DNA from: JAYQKL01 sp038142705
Lineage (GTDB): Bacteria; Pseudomonadota; Alphaproteobacteria; RS24
NCBI GenBank assembly: GCA_965217015.1
Contig: OZ244224.1
Coordinates: 558,001-622,000, forward strand
DNA: 64,000 nucleotides
Direction: 5' to 3'
The first letter of the stretch is position 1. Each line of letters begins with the position of its first letter. The position numbers and the translations under genes were made by a program. Of this stretch, positions 8,694 to 16,106 are shown piece after piece. The notes below the pieces were generated by a model. That model was not told the DNA's origin. It did not search any database and saw nothing but the letters and a program-made list of their open reading frames with translations.

Positions 8694-9269
8694 ATGGACG
8701 AGAACACGCTTAAATTAGGTCTGTTTTTAAGGCAATCCGCCATTACAAACCCATATCTCATTGACGCTTTTCAAAAAGTGCCAGCAACGATATTTCATGC
8801 AGAATTAGACGCCTTAAGGCCTGAACTGCGCGCCTATATGATTGATAAGCTAGATATTGATAAATACGATAAAATCCTCGAAATTGGGACATCAAGCGGC
8901 TATCAAACAGCGCTGATGGCGCAAATTGCCCGCCGAGTGTACACGCTTGATATTCAACGGCCGATATATCTCGCGGCGCAACAAAAATTCCAGCAATTAT
9001 CTTATTCGAATATCACCGCCATGTGCGGTGATGGGTTGCGCGGCTGGGAAGCGCAAAAGCCATTTGACCGCATTATTGTAAATGCAGCCTGCCAGCTTAT
9101 TCCTGAAAATATTGTCAATCATTTGAAGCCTAATGGCGTGATGGTGCTGCCTTTGATAGAGCCGCATCAACAGCAGCTAAAGCGTATTTATAAAAATGCC
9201 GATGGTTATGAAATAGAAGATTTAAGAATGAGTGATTTTCAGGGCTTGATTCAGGGTGAATCAATCTAA
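8694..9269 (+). CDS. pcm: Protein-L-isoaspartate O-methyltransferase
   Basis: SAM-dependent repair enzyme that methylates isoaspartyl residues in damaged proteins. From ATG 8694 it has 191 residues; the SAM motif I is ILEIGTSSGYQTALMA, followed by RVYTLDI as motif post-I and a FDRIIVNAACQLIPENIVNHLKPNG segment matching the family's PxxL..QLKPGG region. The start at 8694 is chosen over the upstream 8667 because AAAGGA sits four bases before it and 8667 lies inside serS. In many relatives surE lies between serS and pcm; here it is absent. Confidence 0.9.
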   Translation: MDENTLKLGLFLRQSAITNPYLIDAFQKVPATIFHAELDALRPELRAYMIDKLDIDKYDKILEIGTSSGYQTALMAQIARRVYTLDIQRPIYLAAQQKFQQLSYSNITAMCGDGLRGWEAQKPFDRIIVNAACQLIPENIVNHLKPNGVMVLPLIEPHQQQLKRIYKNADGYEIEDLRMSDFQGLIQGESI

Positions 9270-9278
9270 AATTCTCAC

Positions 9279-10229
9279 ATGAAAATCGCTTGGTCAAATT
9301 TAACCTCTGCTTTTATGCGCCATAAGCTTTTGCCGGCACACATGAGCGCATTTTGTCTGGCGCTTGTTTTGAGCGCCTGTGGGCCAGTGCAAAGTGACCG
9401 CTGGTATGATTCAGAGCAAAACTATGATAGTTTTGAGAATATTTTTGGGCAGGCCAATCCGACAAAAAATAAACCCCAATATAATCGCGCCGCCACGCCT
9501 GTGCGCCAATCACAAACCGTCACTGTTAAAGCAGGGGATAGTTATTACAGTCTGGCGCGGCGGTATAAATTATCCGTGCGTGACTTAATAGACGCCAATC
9601 AGGCGAAGCCGCCATATCAGCTGGTCAGTGGGCAGCAAATTACAATCCCGCGCAATACTCTGTATCAGGTTAAAAAAGGCGATACGCTCTATTCAATTTC
9701 GCGGCGTTATGGGACAGATTTGAATGTTCTTGCGCGGCAGAATAATCTTAAAAAACCTTATCACCTTAAAGTTGGCCAGCAATTGAGTATTTCTGGAACA
9801 AAATCAATCGCCCGCCAGCAACGGATTGAGCGTGCAAGCATTGCGCCACCAGCCAGAAAAGGCACATTTATTCTGCCCGCTAATGGCCGTGTGATTTCCT
9901 CCTATGGTGCCAAAGCTAATGGGTTCCATAATGATGGCATCAATATCGCTATGCCGAAGGGAACACGTGTGCAGGCGGCAGAAAACGGTGTGGTTGTTTA
10001 TGCGGGCAACGAACTTGAAGGTTACGGCAATCTTATTTTGGTCAAACATTCTGATAATTTTGTGACGGCCTATGCCCATTTGGATAGTTTTTTAGTCAAA
10101 ACGGGTGACAAAATTAAGCGTGGGCAGGAAATTGCGCTTTCTGGTGCTTCTGGCAATGTTGACAGGCCGCAATTGCATTTTGAAATACGCAAAGGCGTGC
10201 GGGCGCTTAATCCCAAAAATTACATTTAA
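9279..10229 (+). CDS. NlpD-like lipoprotein with two LysM domains and a degenerate M23 domain
   Basis: Envelope protein of 316 residues. The N-terminus ends in a lipobox (LVLSAC, Cys near residue 34), so it should be lipidated. Two LysM peptidoglycan-binding domains follow (about 80-125, VKAGDSYYSLARRY; about 128-170, YQVKKGDTLYSISRRY), then a LytM/M23 domain (about 198-314). The usual metal ligand pattern is broken: HNDGIN replaces HxGxD and QLHFEIR has Gln at the first position of the HxH motif. This matches the NlpD/EnvC class, which activates amidases rather than cutting peptidoglycan itself. It follows pcm by nine bases. Confidence 0.9.
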   Translation: MKIAWSNLTSAFMRHKLLPAHMSAFCLALVLSACGPVQSDRWYDSEQNYDSFENIFGQANPTKNKPQYNRAATPVRQSQTVTVKAGDSYYSLARRYKLSVRDLIDANQAKPPYQLVSGQQITIPRNTLYQVKKGDTLYSISRRYGTDLNVLARQNNLKKPYHLKVGQQLSISGTKSIARQQRIERASIAPPARKGTFILPANGRVISSYGAKANGFHNDGINIAMPKGTRVQAAENGVVVYAGNELEGYGNLILVKHSDNFVTAYAHLDSFLVKTGDKIKRGQEIALSGASGNVDRPQLHFEIRKGVRALNPKNYI

Positions 10230-10313
10230 TTTCATCAATTCATACCCTTAAGCATTTCCAAATGCGTTTGGGTTGGTTATATTGTCTCAAACGAAAACAC
10301 TAAAGGAATTTCC

Positions 10314-10634
10314 ATGTTAATATCACCCGCATTCGCACAAACAGCCGCCGCCCCCGGTGGATCATTACTCAGCTCATTGCTGCCATTTTTGATTATCTTT
10401 GCGATTATTTATTTCCTCATTATTCGCCCACAAAATAAACGGCAAAAAGAACATGCCGCTATGCTTGATGCGCTGCGGCGCGGCGACAAAGTTATCACTC
10501 AGGGCGGTATTGTTGGCAAAATAGCTAAGGTTGATGAAACAGAAGTGCAAATTGATATTGCAGAAAACACCCGCGTTACAGTGATTAAAAGCACAATTTT
10601 GAGTGTGCAAAATAAAAGCGAACCGGCTGACTAA
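10314..10634 (+). CDS. yajC: Preprotein translocase subunit YajC
   Basis: Small inner-membrane protein that associates with SecDF at the Sec translocon. It has 106 residues with one membrane helix (about 20-40, LLPFLIIFAIIYFLIIRPQ) and the family motif RPQNKRQKEHAAMLDALRRGDKV followed by TQGGIVGKI. A Shine-Dalgarno sequence AAAGGAA lies seven bases before the ATG. secD and secF follow directly, the standard yajC-secD-secF order. Confidence 0.96.
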   Translation: MLISPAFAQTAAAPGGSLLSSLLPFLIIFAIIYFLIIRPQNKRQKEHAAMLDALRRGDKVITQGGIVGKIAKVDETEVQIDIAENTRVTVIKSTILSVQNKSEPAD

Positions 10635-10652
10635 GCAGCTATCGGATAAGAA

Positions 10653-12278
10653 ATGTTACATTTTTCCAGATCAAAAATTGCCCTTATCCTTATCACATTG
10701 GGTCTAGGGGTTTTATTTTCATTTCCAAATTTTGTTAATGAAGATAGCCGCAATCAATTGCCCTCATTCATGCCCAGCAGTGGGTTGAATTTAGGTCTGG
10801 ATTTGCAAGGTGGTTCCCATCTTTTGCTTGAAGTTGATGTGGAAGCTGTGCAACGAGAGCGCCTTGATAATTTAAGCTCAGATGTCCGACAGGCTTTTCG
10901 GGACAAGCGCATTGCCTCTTCGGGCATGGGGGTTGTTGATGAAGATGGCACTTTAGGCGTGCGGGCGCGTGTGCGGAACACACAGGATCTGGTAAAAGCC
11001 AAAGAGGCGATTGAAAGCATTTCGGCTCCAGTGACGGTTAATCTGTTCAACGGGGCAACAGCTGATGAGCTGGAAATTGAGCAACAAGATGATGGCGCGT
11101 TTTTTGTAACCTATAGCGCTGCGGCGGTGGCTCAGCGCAATAGCAAAGCGGTTGAACAGTCGATTGAAATTGTCCGCCGCCGGATTGACGAACTCGGCAC
11201 AACCGAACCAACCATTCAGCGACAAGGCACAAACCGTATTTTGGTTCAGGTGCCAGGCCTTGATGACCCTGAGCGTTTGAAAAACTTACTTGGGCAAACC
11301 GCGAAACTTAATTTTCATCTGCTGGATCCAAATGTGAATGAGTTTGATGTGGCCAATGGTGCGCGTGTGCCATCTGCCTCGCGCTTATTGAGCAGCGATA
11401 CAGAGCCATCAATAAACTATGTGGTGCGTAAGCGTGTGATGGTGAGCGGTGACCATCTGGTTGATGCCAGTGTTGGTTTTGACCCCAATAGCGGCGCGCC
11501 AGAAGTTGATTTCCGGTTTGATAGTATTGGCGGCAAGCAATTTGGTAAAGTGACCAAAAATAATGTTGGCAAACCTTTTGCGATTGTTTTGGACAATAAG
11601 GTGATTTCTGCTCCGGTTATTCAATCTCCCATTATGGGGGGTTCGGGCCGAATTACGGGTAATTTTTCTGTTGAGACCGCCAATGATTTAGCCATTTTGT
11701 TGCGGGCAGGGGCCTTGCCGGCACCGCTTAATATTTTGGAAGAGCGCACTGTAGGGCCGGGTCTTGGGGCTGATTCAATCAATGCCGGCAGCCGTGCCTC
11801 AATTATTGGTTTTGTGCTGGTTATTTTCTTTATCTTAATTAGCTATCGCTTATTTGGTTTATTTGCCAATGTCGCTTTAATCATGAATATGACGCTCATT
11901 TTTGGCGTTTTATCAGCCCTACAAGCCACCTTAACCTTGCCAGGCATTGCGGGGATTGTGCTGACGATTGGCATGGCGGTGGACGCGAATGTGCTGATAT
12001 TTGAGCGTATTCGTGAAGAATTAAACAGCGGTAAAAACCCAATCAATGCGATTGAAAGCGGATATTCACGCGCCTTGGGAACCATTATGGACGCTAATAT
12101 CACCACCTTAATTGCCGCAATGATTTTGTTCTTTCTTGGCTCAGGGCCTGTAAGAGGGTTCGCCGTCACCTTAGGCGTTGGAATTGTAACCTCTGTGTTC
12201 ACCGCTTTTACAGTCACGCGCCTAATGGTTGTTTTATGGCTGAAACGCAATGCCCGTCCAACTGATATCCCGCTATAG
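10653..12278 (+). CDS. secD: Protein translocase subunit SecD
   Basis: Inner-membrane RND-type protein that uses the proton gradient to pull exported proteins through SecYEG. It has 541 residues: an N-terminal membrane helix, a large periplasmic region with the LNLGLDLQGGSHLLLEVD segment (about 45-62) and the P1 head domain, then five C-terminal membrane helices containing GFVLVIFFILISYRLFGL and the conserved TIGMAVDANVLIFERIREE segment, whose aspartate belongs to the proton path. It is 12 bases upstream of secF. Confidence 0.98.
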   Translation: MLHFSRSKIALILITLGLGVLFSFPNFVNEDSRNQLPSFMPSSGLNLGLDLQGGSHLLLEVDVEAVQRERLDNLSSDVRQAFRDKRIASSGMGVVDEDGTLGVRARVRNTQDLVKAKEAIESISAPVTVNLFNGATADELEIEQQDDGAFFVTYSAAAVAQRNSKAVEQSIEIVRRRIDELGTTEPTIQRQGTNRILVQVPGLDDPERLKNLLGQTAKLNFHLLDPNVNEFDVANGARVPSASRLLSSDTEPSINYVVRKRVMVSGDHLVDASVGFDPNSGAPEVDFRFDSIGGKQFGKVTKNNVGKPFAIVLDNKVISAPVIQSPIMGGSGRITGNFSVETANDLAILLRAGALPAPLNILEERTVGPGLGADSINAGSRASIIGFVLVIFFILISYRLFGLFANVALIMNMTLIFGVLSALQATLTLPGIAGIVLTIGMAVDANVLIFERIREELNSGKNPINAIESGYSRALGTIMDANITTLIAAMILFFLGSGPVRGFAVTLGVGIVTSVFTAFTVTRLMVVLWLKRNARPTDIPL

Positions 12279-12290
12279 GAGTGTGAGCAG

Positions 12291-13217
12291 ATGAAGTCTT
12301 TGAAACTTGTGCCGACGGAAACAAATATTAATTTTGTTCAATTCCGCAAACTTGCTGTTGCTCTATCAGCATTGCTTCTTGTCGCTTCGGTTTATTTGTT
12401 TTTTTCCAAAGGGCTCAATTTTGGGATTGATTTTAAGGGCGGCACGCTGATTGAAATTGCGACTGATGGGCCTGCGGATATTGCTGATTTACGCACGCGT
12501 TTATCTGCTTTGGATATTGGTGAAGTTCAAATCCAAGAATTTGGCAGTCCAGACGATGTGTTGATACGCGTTGGCGAGGCCAAAAATAGCACCGATAATA
12601 AAGAGAACCTATCAGCCGTTGATAAAATCCGCACCGAACTTGGTGAGAGCGTGCAGTTTCGTCGTGTCGAAATCGTTGGCCCGCAAATTAGTGATGAGCT
12701 TGTTCAAAAGGGCACACTGGCCGTGACTGTCGCGATTGGGTTAATGCTGGTTTATATTTGGTTTCGCTTCGAGTGGCAGTTTTCGCTAGGAGCCGTCATT
12801 GCCTTGATACATGATATCATTTTGACCATTGGTCTTTTTTCATTTTTACAATTGGAATTTGGCCTGCCCATTATCGCCGCGTTACTAACAATTGTTGGTT
12901 ACTCCATGAATGACACTGTAGTTGTTTATGACCGCGTGCGCGAGAATCTGCGGAAATATAAAAAAATGCCGCTTATCGATTTGTTTAATATGTCGATAAA
13001 TAATACGCTCTCGCGTACGGTCATGACATCTGTAACCACCTTATTGGCTTTATTTGCCCTATATTTCTTGGGCGGCGAGGTTATTCGGGGCTTCACTTTT
13101 GCCATGATACTAGGCGTGTTTGTGGGGACATATTCTTCAATTTTTATTGCTGGACCAGCCTTGTTGGTCTTAGGCGTGAAGCGAGATTGGTCAGAAAACG
13201 CATCATCGGCGAGCTAA
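12291..13217 (+). CDS. secF: Protein translocase subunit SecF
   Basis: Partner of SecD in the SecDF translocation motor. It has 308 residues with six membrane helices, the family segment GLNFGIDFKGGTLIEI (about 42-57), the periplasmic domain with QFRRVEIVGPQISDELVQKG, and the conserved TIVGYSMNDTVVVYDRVREN motif in helix 4 (about 202-221). The start has a good Shine-Dalgarno (AGGAG) ten bases upstream. Confidence 0.98.
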   Translation: MKSLKLVPTETNINFVQFRKLAVALSALLLVASVYLFFSKGLNFGIDFKGGTLIEIATDGPADIADLRTRLSALDIGEVQIQEFGSPDDVLIRVGEAKNSTDNKENLSAVDKIRTELGESVQFRRVEIVGPQISDELVQKGTLAVTVAIGLMLVYIWFRFEWQFSLGAVIALIHDIILTIGLFSFLQLEFGLPIIAALLTIVGYSMNDTVVVYDRVRENLRKYKKMPLIDLFNMSINNTLSRTVMTSVTTLLALFALYFLGGEVIRGFTFAMILGVFVGTYSSIFIAGPALLVLGVKRDWSENASSAS

Positions 13218-13298
13218 TGTAAAGCTTGTCTTCACAGCAGGTGGCAGTTAGAGTCATTATTAGAAATTAAGAGAATCATAAATTCAGAGGAGGGTTTT

Positions 13299-13883
13299 AT
13301 GGATAAAATTTTAACATCCTTGAGAAACACTGTTATTGCAGGTTTCGTGCTTGTCGCAGGGCTTTTGTATCTTTACCAAGCTGCGGGTGGCACTTTTGGT
13401 GAAGCATTTGCGCAATATGCATTTCGTTATATTCACGTGCTTTCTGGCATTATGTGGATTGGCTTATTGTATTATTTCAACTTTGTGCAAATTCCAAACA
13501 TGCCAAATATTCCAGATGAGCAAAAACCAGCCATTGGCAAGGTGATTGCACCTGCCGCATTATGGTGGTTCCGCTGGGGCGCCATGTTCACAATGGTATC
13601 TGGTTTGATACTGGCTCATCTCAATGGTTATTTACATGACGCGATGACACTGCAAGACAGCAAGCTGATTGGTATCGGCATGTGGCTTGGTCTTATCATG
13701 TGGTTCAATGTTTGGTTTGTGATTTGGCCTAACCAAAAACGCGCACTGGGTATTGTGGAAGCGGATGCTGACACAAAGGCGGCTTCAGCGCGGCGTGCCA
13801 TGCTTTTCTCACGGACAAATACATTGCTTTCTATCCCAATGCTTTTCTGCATGGTCGGGGCGCAAAATGGTATTGTGATTTAA
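13299..13883 (+). CDS. Urate hydroxylase PuuD N-terminal-like membrane protein
   Basis: Integral membrane protein of 194 residues with four or five predicted helices. The segments YIHVLSGIMWIGLLYYFNFVQ (about 44-64) and FNVWFVIWPNQKRALG (about 144-159) resemble the membrane domain found at the N-terminus of PuuD urate hydroxylases (Urate_ox_N family). Only the membrane part is present: the C-terminal cytochrome c domain of full PuuD is absent and no purine genes are nearby, so urate oxidation should not be assumed. A conserved histidine in the first segment could ligate haem. A strong Shine-Dalgarno (GAGGAGGG) precedes the ATG, and a terminator follows at 13907. Confidence 0.72.
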   Translation: MDKILTSLRNTVIAGFVLVAGLLYLYQAAGGTFGEAFAQYAFRYIHVLSGIMWIGLLYYFNFVQIPNMPNIPDEQKPAIGKVIAPAALWWFRWGAMFTMVSGLILAHLNGYLHDAMTLQDSKLIGIGMWLGLIMWFNVWFVIWPNQKRALGIVEADADTKAASARRAMLFSRTNTLLSIPMLFCMVGAQNGIVI

Positions 13884-13906
13884 GCAGTCACCCCCATAAG
13901 ATTTTG

Positions 13907-13938
13907 AAAGGCCGTGCGACTGTGCGGCCTTTTTCTTT
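13907..13938 (+). terminator. Rho-independent terminator after the PuuD-like gene
   Basis: An eight-base perfect stem AAAGGCCG (13907-13914) pairs with CGGCCTTT (13925-13932) around a ten-base loop, followed by TTTCTTT. It ends the transcript of the upstream membrane protein and separates it from the next gene, whose GTG at 13914 is therefore unlikely to be its start. Confidence 0.85.
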
Positions 13939-13946
13939 GCGGCAAA

Positions 13947-14636
13947 ATGAGCTACATCGACACTATGTCAGAATTATATGAAACACTCCGCGCTGAACTA
14001 CGCGGGCTTGATGGGGATTTATATTTATCGCATCTTTTTGTGCCTGCCCTTTATCGAGACCGCATTTTAACGCTTTATCGCACTTATGCTGACATTGCCC
14101 GCATTAGCAATAATGTTTCAGAGCCGATGATTGGGCAAATACGGTTTCAATGGTGGCGCGATTTGCTCAATCAAATTGAGGCAGGCAATCCTGCGCAAAC
14201 GCCCATTGGGGAAGCGATTGCCGCCCAACAACTTAATCATGATTTGCTGCGCACCATGATTGATGGTTTTGAGCTGGCGTTGATAGAGCCAGAAAAAGCG
14301 GAAAAAGCAGCTGCTATGTCAGGCAGCGCCTTATTAACATCAGCGCTTGAAATTTGCGCATTGACTGCCGATACGGCTTTGCTTGAAACAGCAGGAGCGG
14401 GGTTTGAAACCTTAAGACAAAGCCAAAGCCAAACGCAGAGTGACGCGGCACATGTTCATCTAAAACAAGCGGCGCAAGCTTTTAATGTCTTAAAGCGTAA
14501 AACCAGATTGTCTTTGATACCAGTTTTCATGCCTATTGGTCTGGCGTATAAGCAAGCTCAAAATAGCCCTAATCAACGCAGTCTGTTTTATTATCAATTA
14601 CAACTATTAAGAATGTCGGTGACAGCAAAAATCTAG
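13947..14636 (+). CDS. Squalene/phytoene synthase-like protein, shortened (NDUFAF6-like)
   Basis: Weakly recognised member of the squalene/phytoene synthase superfamily, of the kind often found near secDF in alphaproteobacteria. The best segment is LYRTYADIARISNNVSEP followed by IGQIRFQWWRDLLNQI (about 40-75). The aspartate-rich DxxxD prenyl-diphosphate motifs are missing, so prenyl synthase activity is unlikely; mitochondrial relatives (NDUFAF6) assist complex I assembly. The protein is about 230 residues, shorter than the usual 260-290, and the middle segment before QAFNVLKRKTRLSLIP seems reduced. ATG 13947 or 13965 may be the start; neither has a clear Shine-Dalgarno. It converges on trmFO with nine bases between the stops. 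Confidence 0.6.
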   Translation: MSYIDTMSELYETLRAELRGLDGDLYLSHLFVPALYRDRILTLYRTYADIARISNNVSEPMIGQIRFQWWRDLLNQIEAGNPAQTPIGEAIAAQQLNHDLLRTMIDGFELALIEPEKAEKAAAMSGSALLTSALEICALTADTALLETAGAGFETLRQSQSQTQSDAAHVHLKQAAQAFNVLKRKTRLSLIPVFMPIGLAYKQAQNSPNQRSLFYYQLQLLRMSVTAKI

Positions 14637-14645
14637 ATTGTGCAC

Positions 14646-16067
14646 CTAAGCCATATCACGAACGGGCAGGGTTTCCTGCCATTTGGTATAATCTTGCTTG
14701 GCGCGCTGGGTATAGGTTGTTTTGCGGGCGGTTTTTTTTGCCTGATGCCGTGCTTTGCCTTTTAGTTTTTGCCCTGTTTCATCTTTAAGAGCCGTTACAT
14801 CGACAGGCGCGGTTTCAGGCATAAGACCAAAATTAATATTCATGGGTTGAAAAGTCGCGCTGTCAGCATTTTGGGTAATATGCATCAATAAAGCACCAAA
14901 AGCAGTCGTTTCTGGCGGCTTAGGATAGGCCATGCCCAATGTTTCGGCAGCGGCAAAACGGCCTGCCAAAAGACCAATGGCTGTGCTTTCGACATAACCT
15001 TCAACACCGGTGATTTGGCCAGCAAACCTTAAACCCTGCCGCTTAGGCATCGATAAATCATCAGCTAACAGGCTAGGGGAGTTGAGAAAAGTATTGCGAT
15101 GCATGCCGCCAAGCCGAGCGAAACGCGCTTCTTCTAATCCGGGTATCATGCGCAAAATATCCGCCTGCGCGCCATATTTCATTTTGGTTTGAAAACCGAC
15201 AATATTGTAAAGCGTACCAAGCGCATTATCTTGGCGCAATTGCACGACCGCATAGGGTTTTTCGTCTGGTTTATGCGCATTGGTAAGGCCCCGCGGCTTC
15301 ATCGGGCCATGTCGCAATGTTTCGCGCCCGCGTGCGGCCATAACCTCGATAGGCAAACAGCCATTAAAATAGGGGGTGTCTTTTTCCCAATCCTTAAATT
15401 CACCCGTTTCAGACGCCATTACAGCATCTAAAAAAGCGTTATATTGCGCTTCTGTCATTGGGCAATTGATATAATCCTTACCCGTACCGCCTGGCCCGAC
15501 TTTGTCATAACGCGATTGGAACCAGCAAATATCCATATTGATGCTATCGCGATAAACAATCGGCGCGATGGCATCGAAAAAGGCGAGCTTATCATGGCCC
15601 GTTAAGTCGCCAATAAATTCAGATAAAGCGGGGGAGGTTAAAGGGCCGGTCGCGACAATGACTTGCCCCCAATCTTGCGGGATTTCGGTCACTTCTTCGC
15701 GCTGTATCTCAATCAGTGGATTGGCTTCTAACGCAGCGGTGACGGATTGCGAAAACCCCTCGCGGTCAACCGCCAATGCACCACCAGCTGGCACTTGATG
15801 GGCGTCTGCTGCCTGCATAATCAGGCTTTGTGCGCGCCGCAACTCATCATGCAACAAACCAACGGCATTGGTTTCATGGTCATCAGACCGAAAAGAATTA
15901 GAACAAACAAGCTCGGCCAAGCCTTCAGTCACATGCGCATCAGTTTTGCGCGTGGGGCGCATTTCATGCAAAACCACTGGCACGCCCATAAGAGCGATTT
16001 GATGCGCGGCTTCAGAGCCAGCCAGCCCGCCGCCAATAACATGAATAGGTTTTTTTGTTTCAGTCAT
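14646..16067 (-). CDS. trmFO: tRNA (uracil-54-C5)-methyltransferase, folate/FAD-dependent
   Basis: Flavoenzyme that makes 5-methyluridine at position 54 of tRNA using methylene-tetrahydrofolate. The N-terminus holds the FAD dinucleotide-binding motif VIGGGLAGSEAA (about 10-21); further GidA-family segments are HEMRP, ELVCSNSFRSDD and GGMHRNTFLNSP (about 325-336), and FAGQITGVEGYVESTAIGLLAG near 350-371. ATG 16067 gives 473 residues and matches family N-termini; an in-frame GTG five codons upstream is possible. Assignment is firm. Confidence 0.95.
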   Translation of the reverse strand: MTETKKPIHVIGGGLAGSEAAHQIALMGVPVVLHEMRPTRKTDAHVTEGLAELVCSNSFRSDDHETNAVGLLHDELRRAQSLIMQAADAHQVPAGGALAVDREGFSQSVTAALEANPLIEIQREEVTEIPQDWGQVIVATGPLTSPALSEFIGDLTGHDKLAFFDAIAPIVYRDSINMDICWFQSRYDKVGPGGTGKDYINCPMTEAQYNAFLDAVMASETGEFKDWEKDTPYFNGCLPIEVMAARGRETLRHGPMKPRGLTNAHKPDEKPYAVVQLRQDNALGTLYNIVGFQTKMKYGAQADILRMIPGLEEARFARLGGMHRNTFLNSPSLLADDLSMPKRQGLRFAGQITGVEGYVESTAIGLLAGRFAAAETLGMAYPKPPETTAFGALLMHITQNADSATFQPMNINFGLMPETAPVDVTALKDETGQKLKGKARHQAKKTARKTTYTQRAKQDYTKWQETLPVRDMA

Positions 16068-16106
16068 AGCTGAGTGATACACAAAATTGAATACAAAGAA
16101 AAGAAA

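Noticed and set aside
10258..10271. CCAAA-tgcg-TTTGG hairpin before yajC as a terminator
   Set aside because: No T-tract follows it on the plus strand and the stem is only five pairs.
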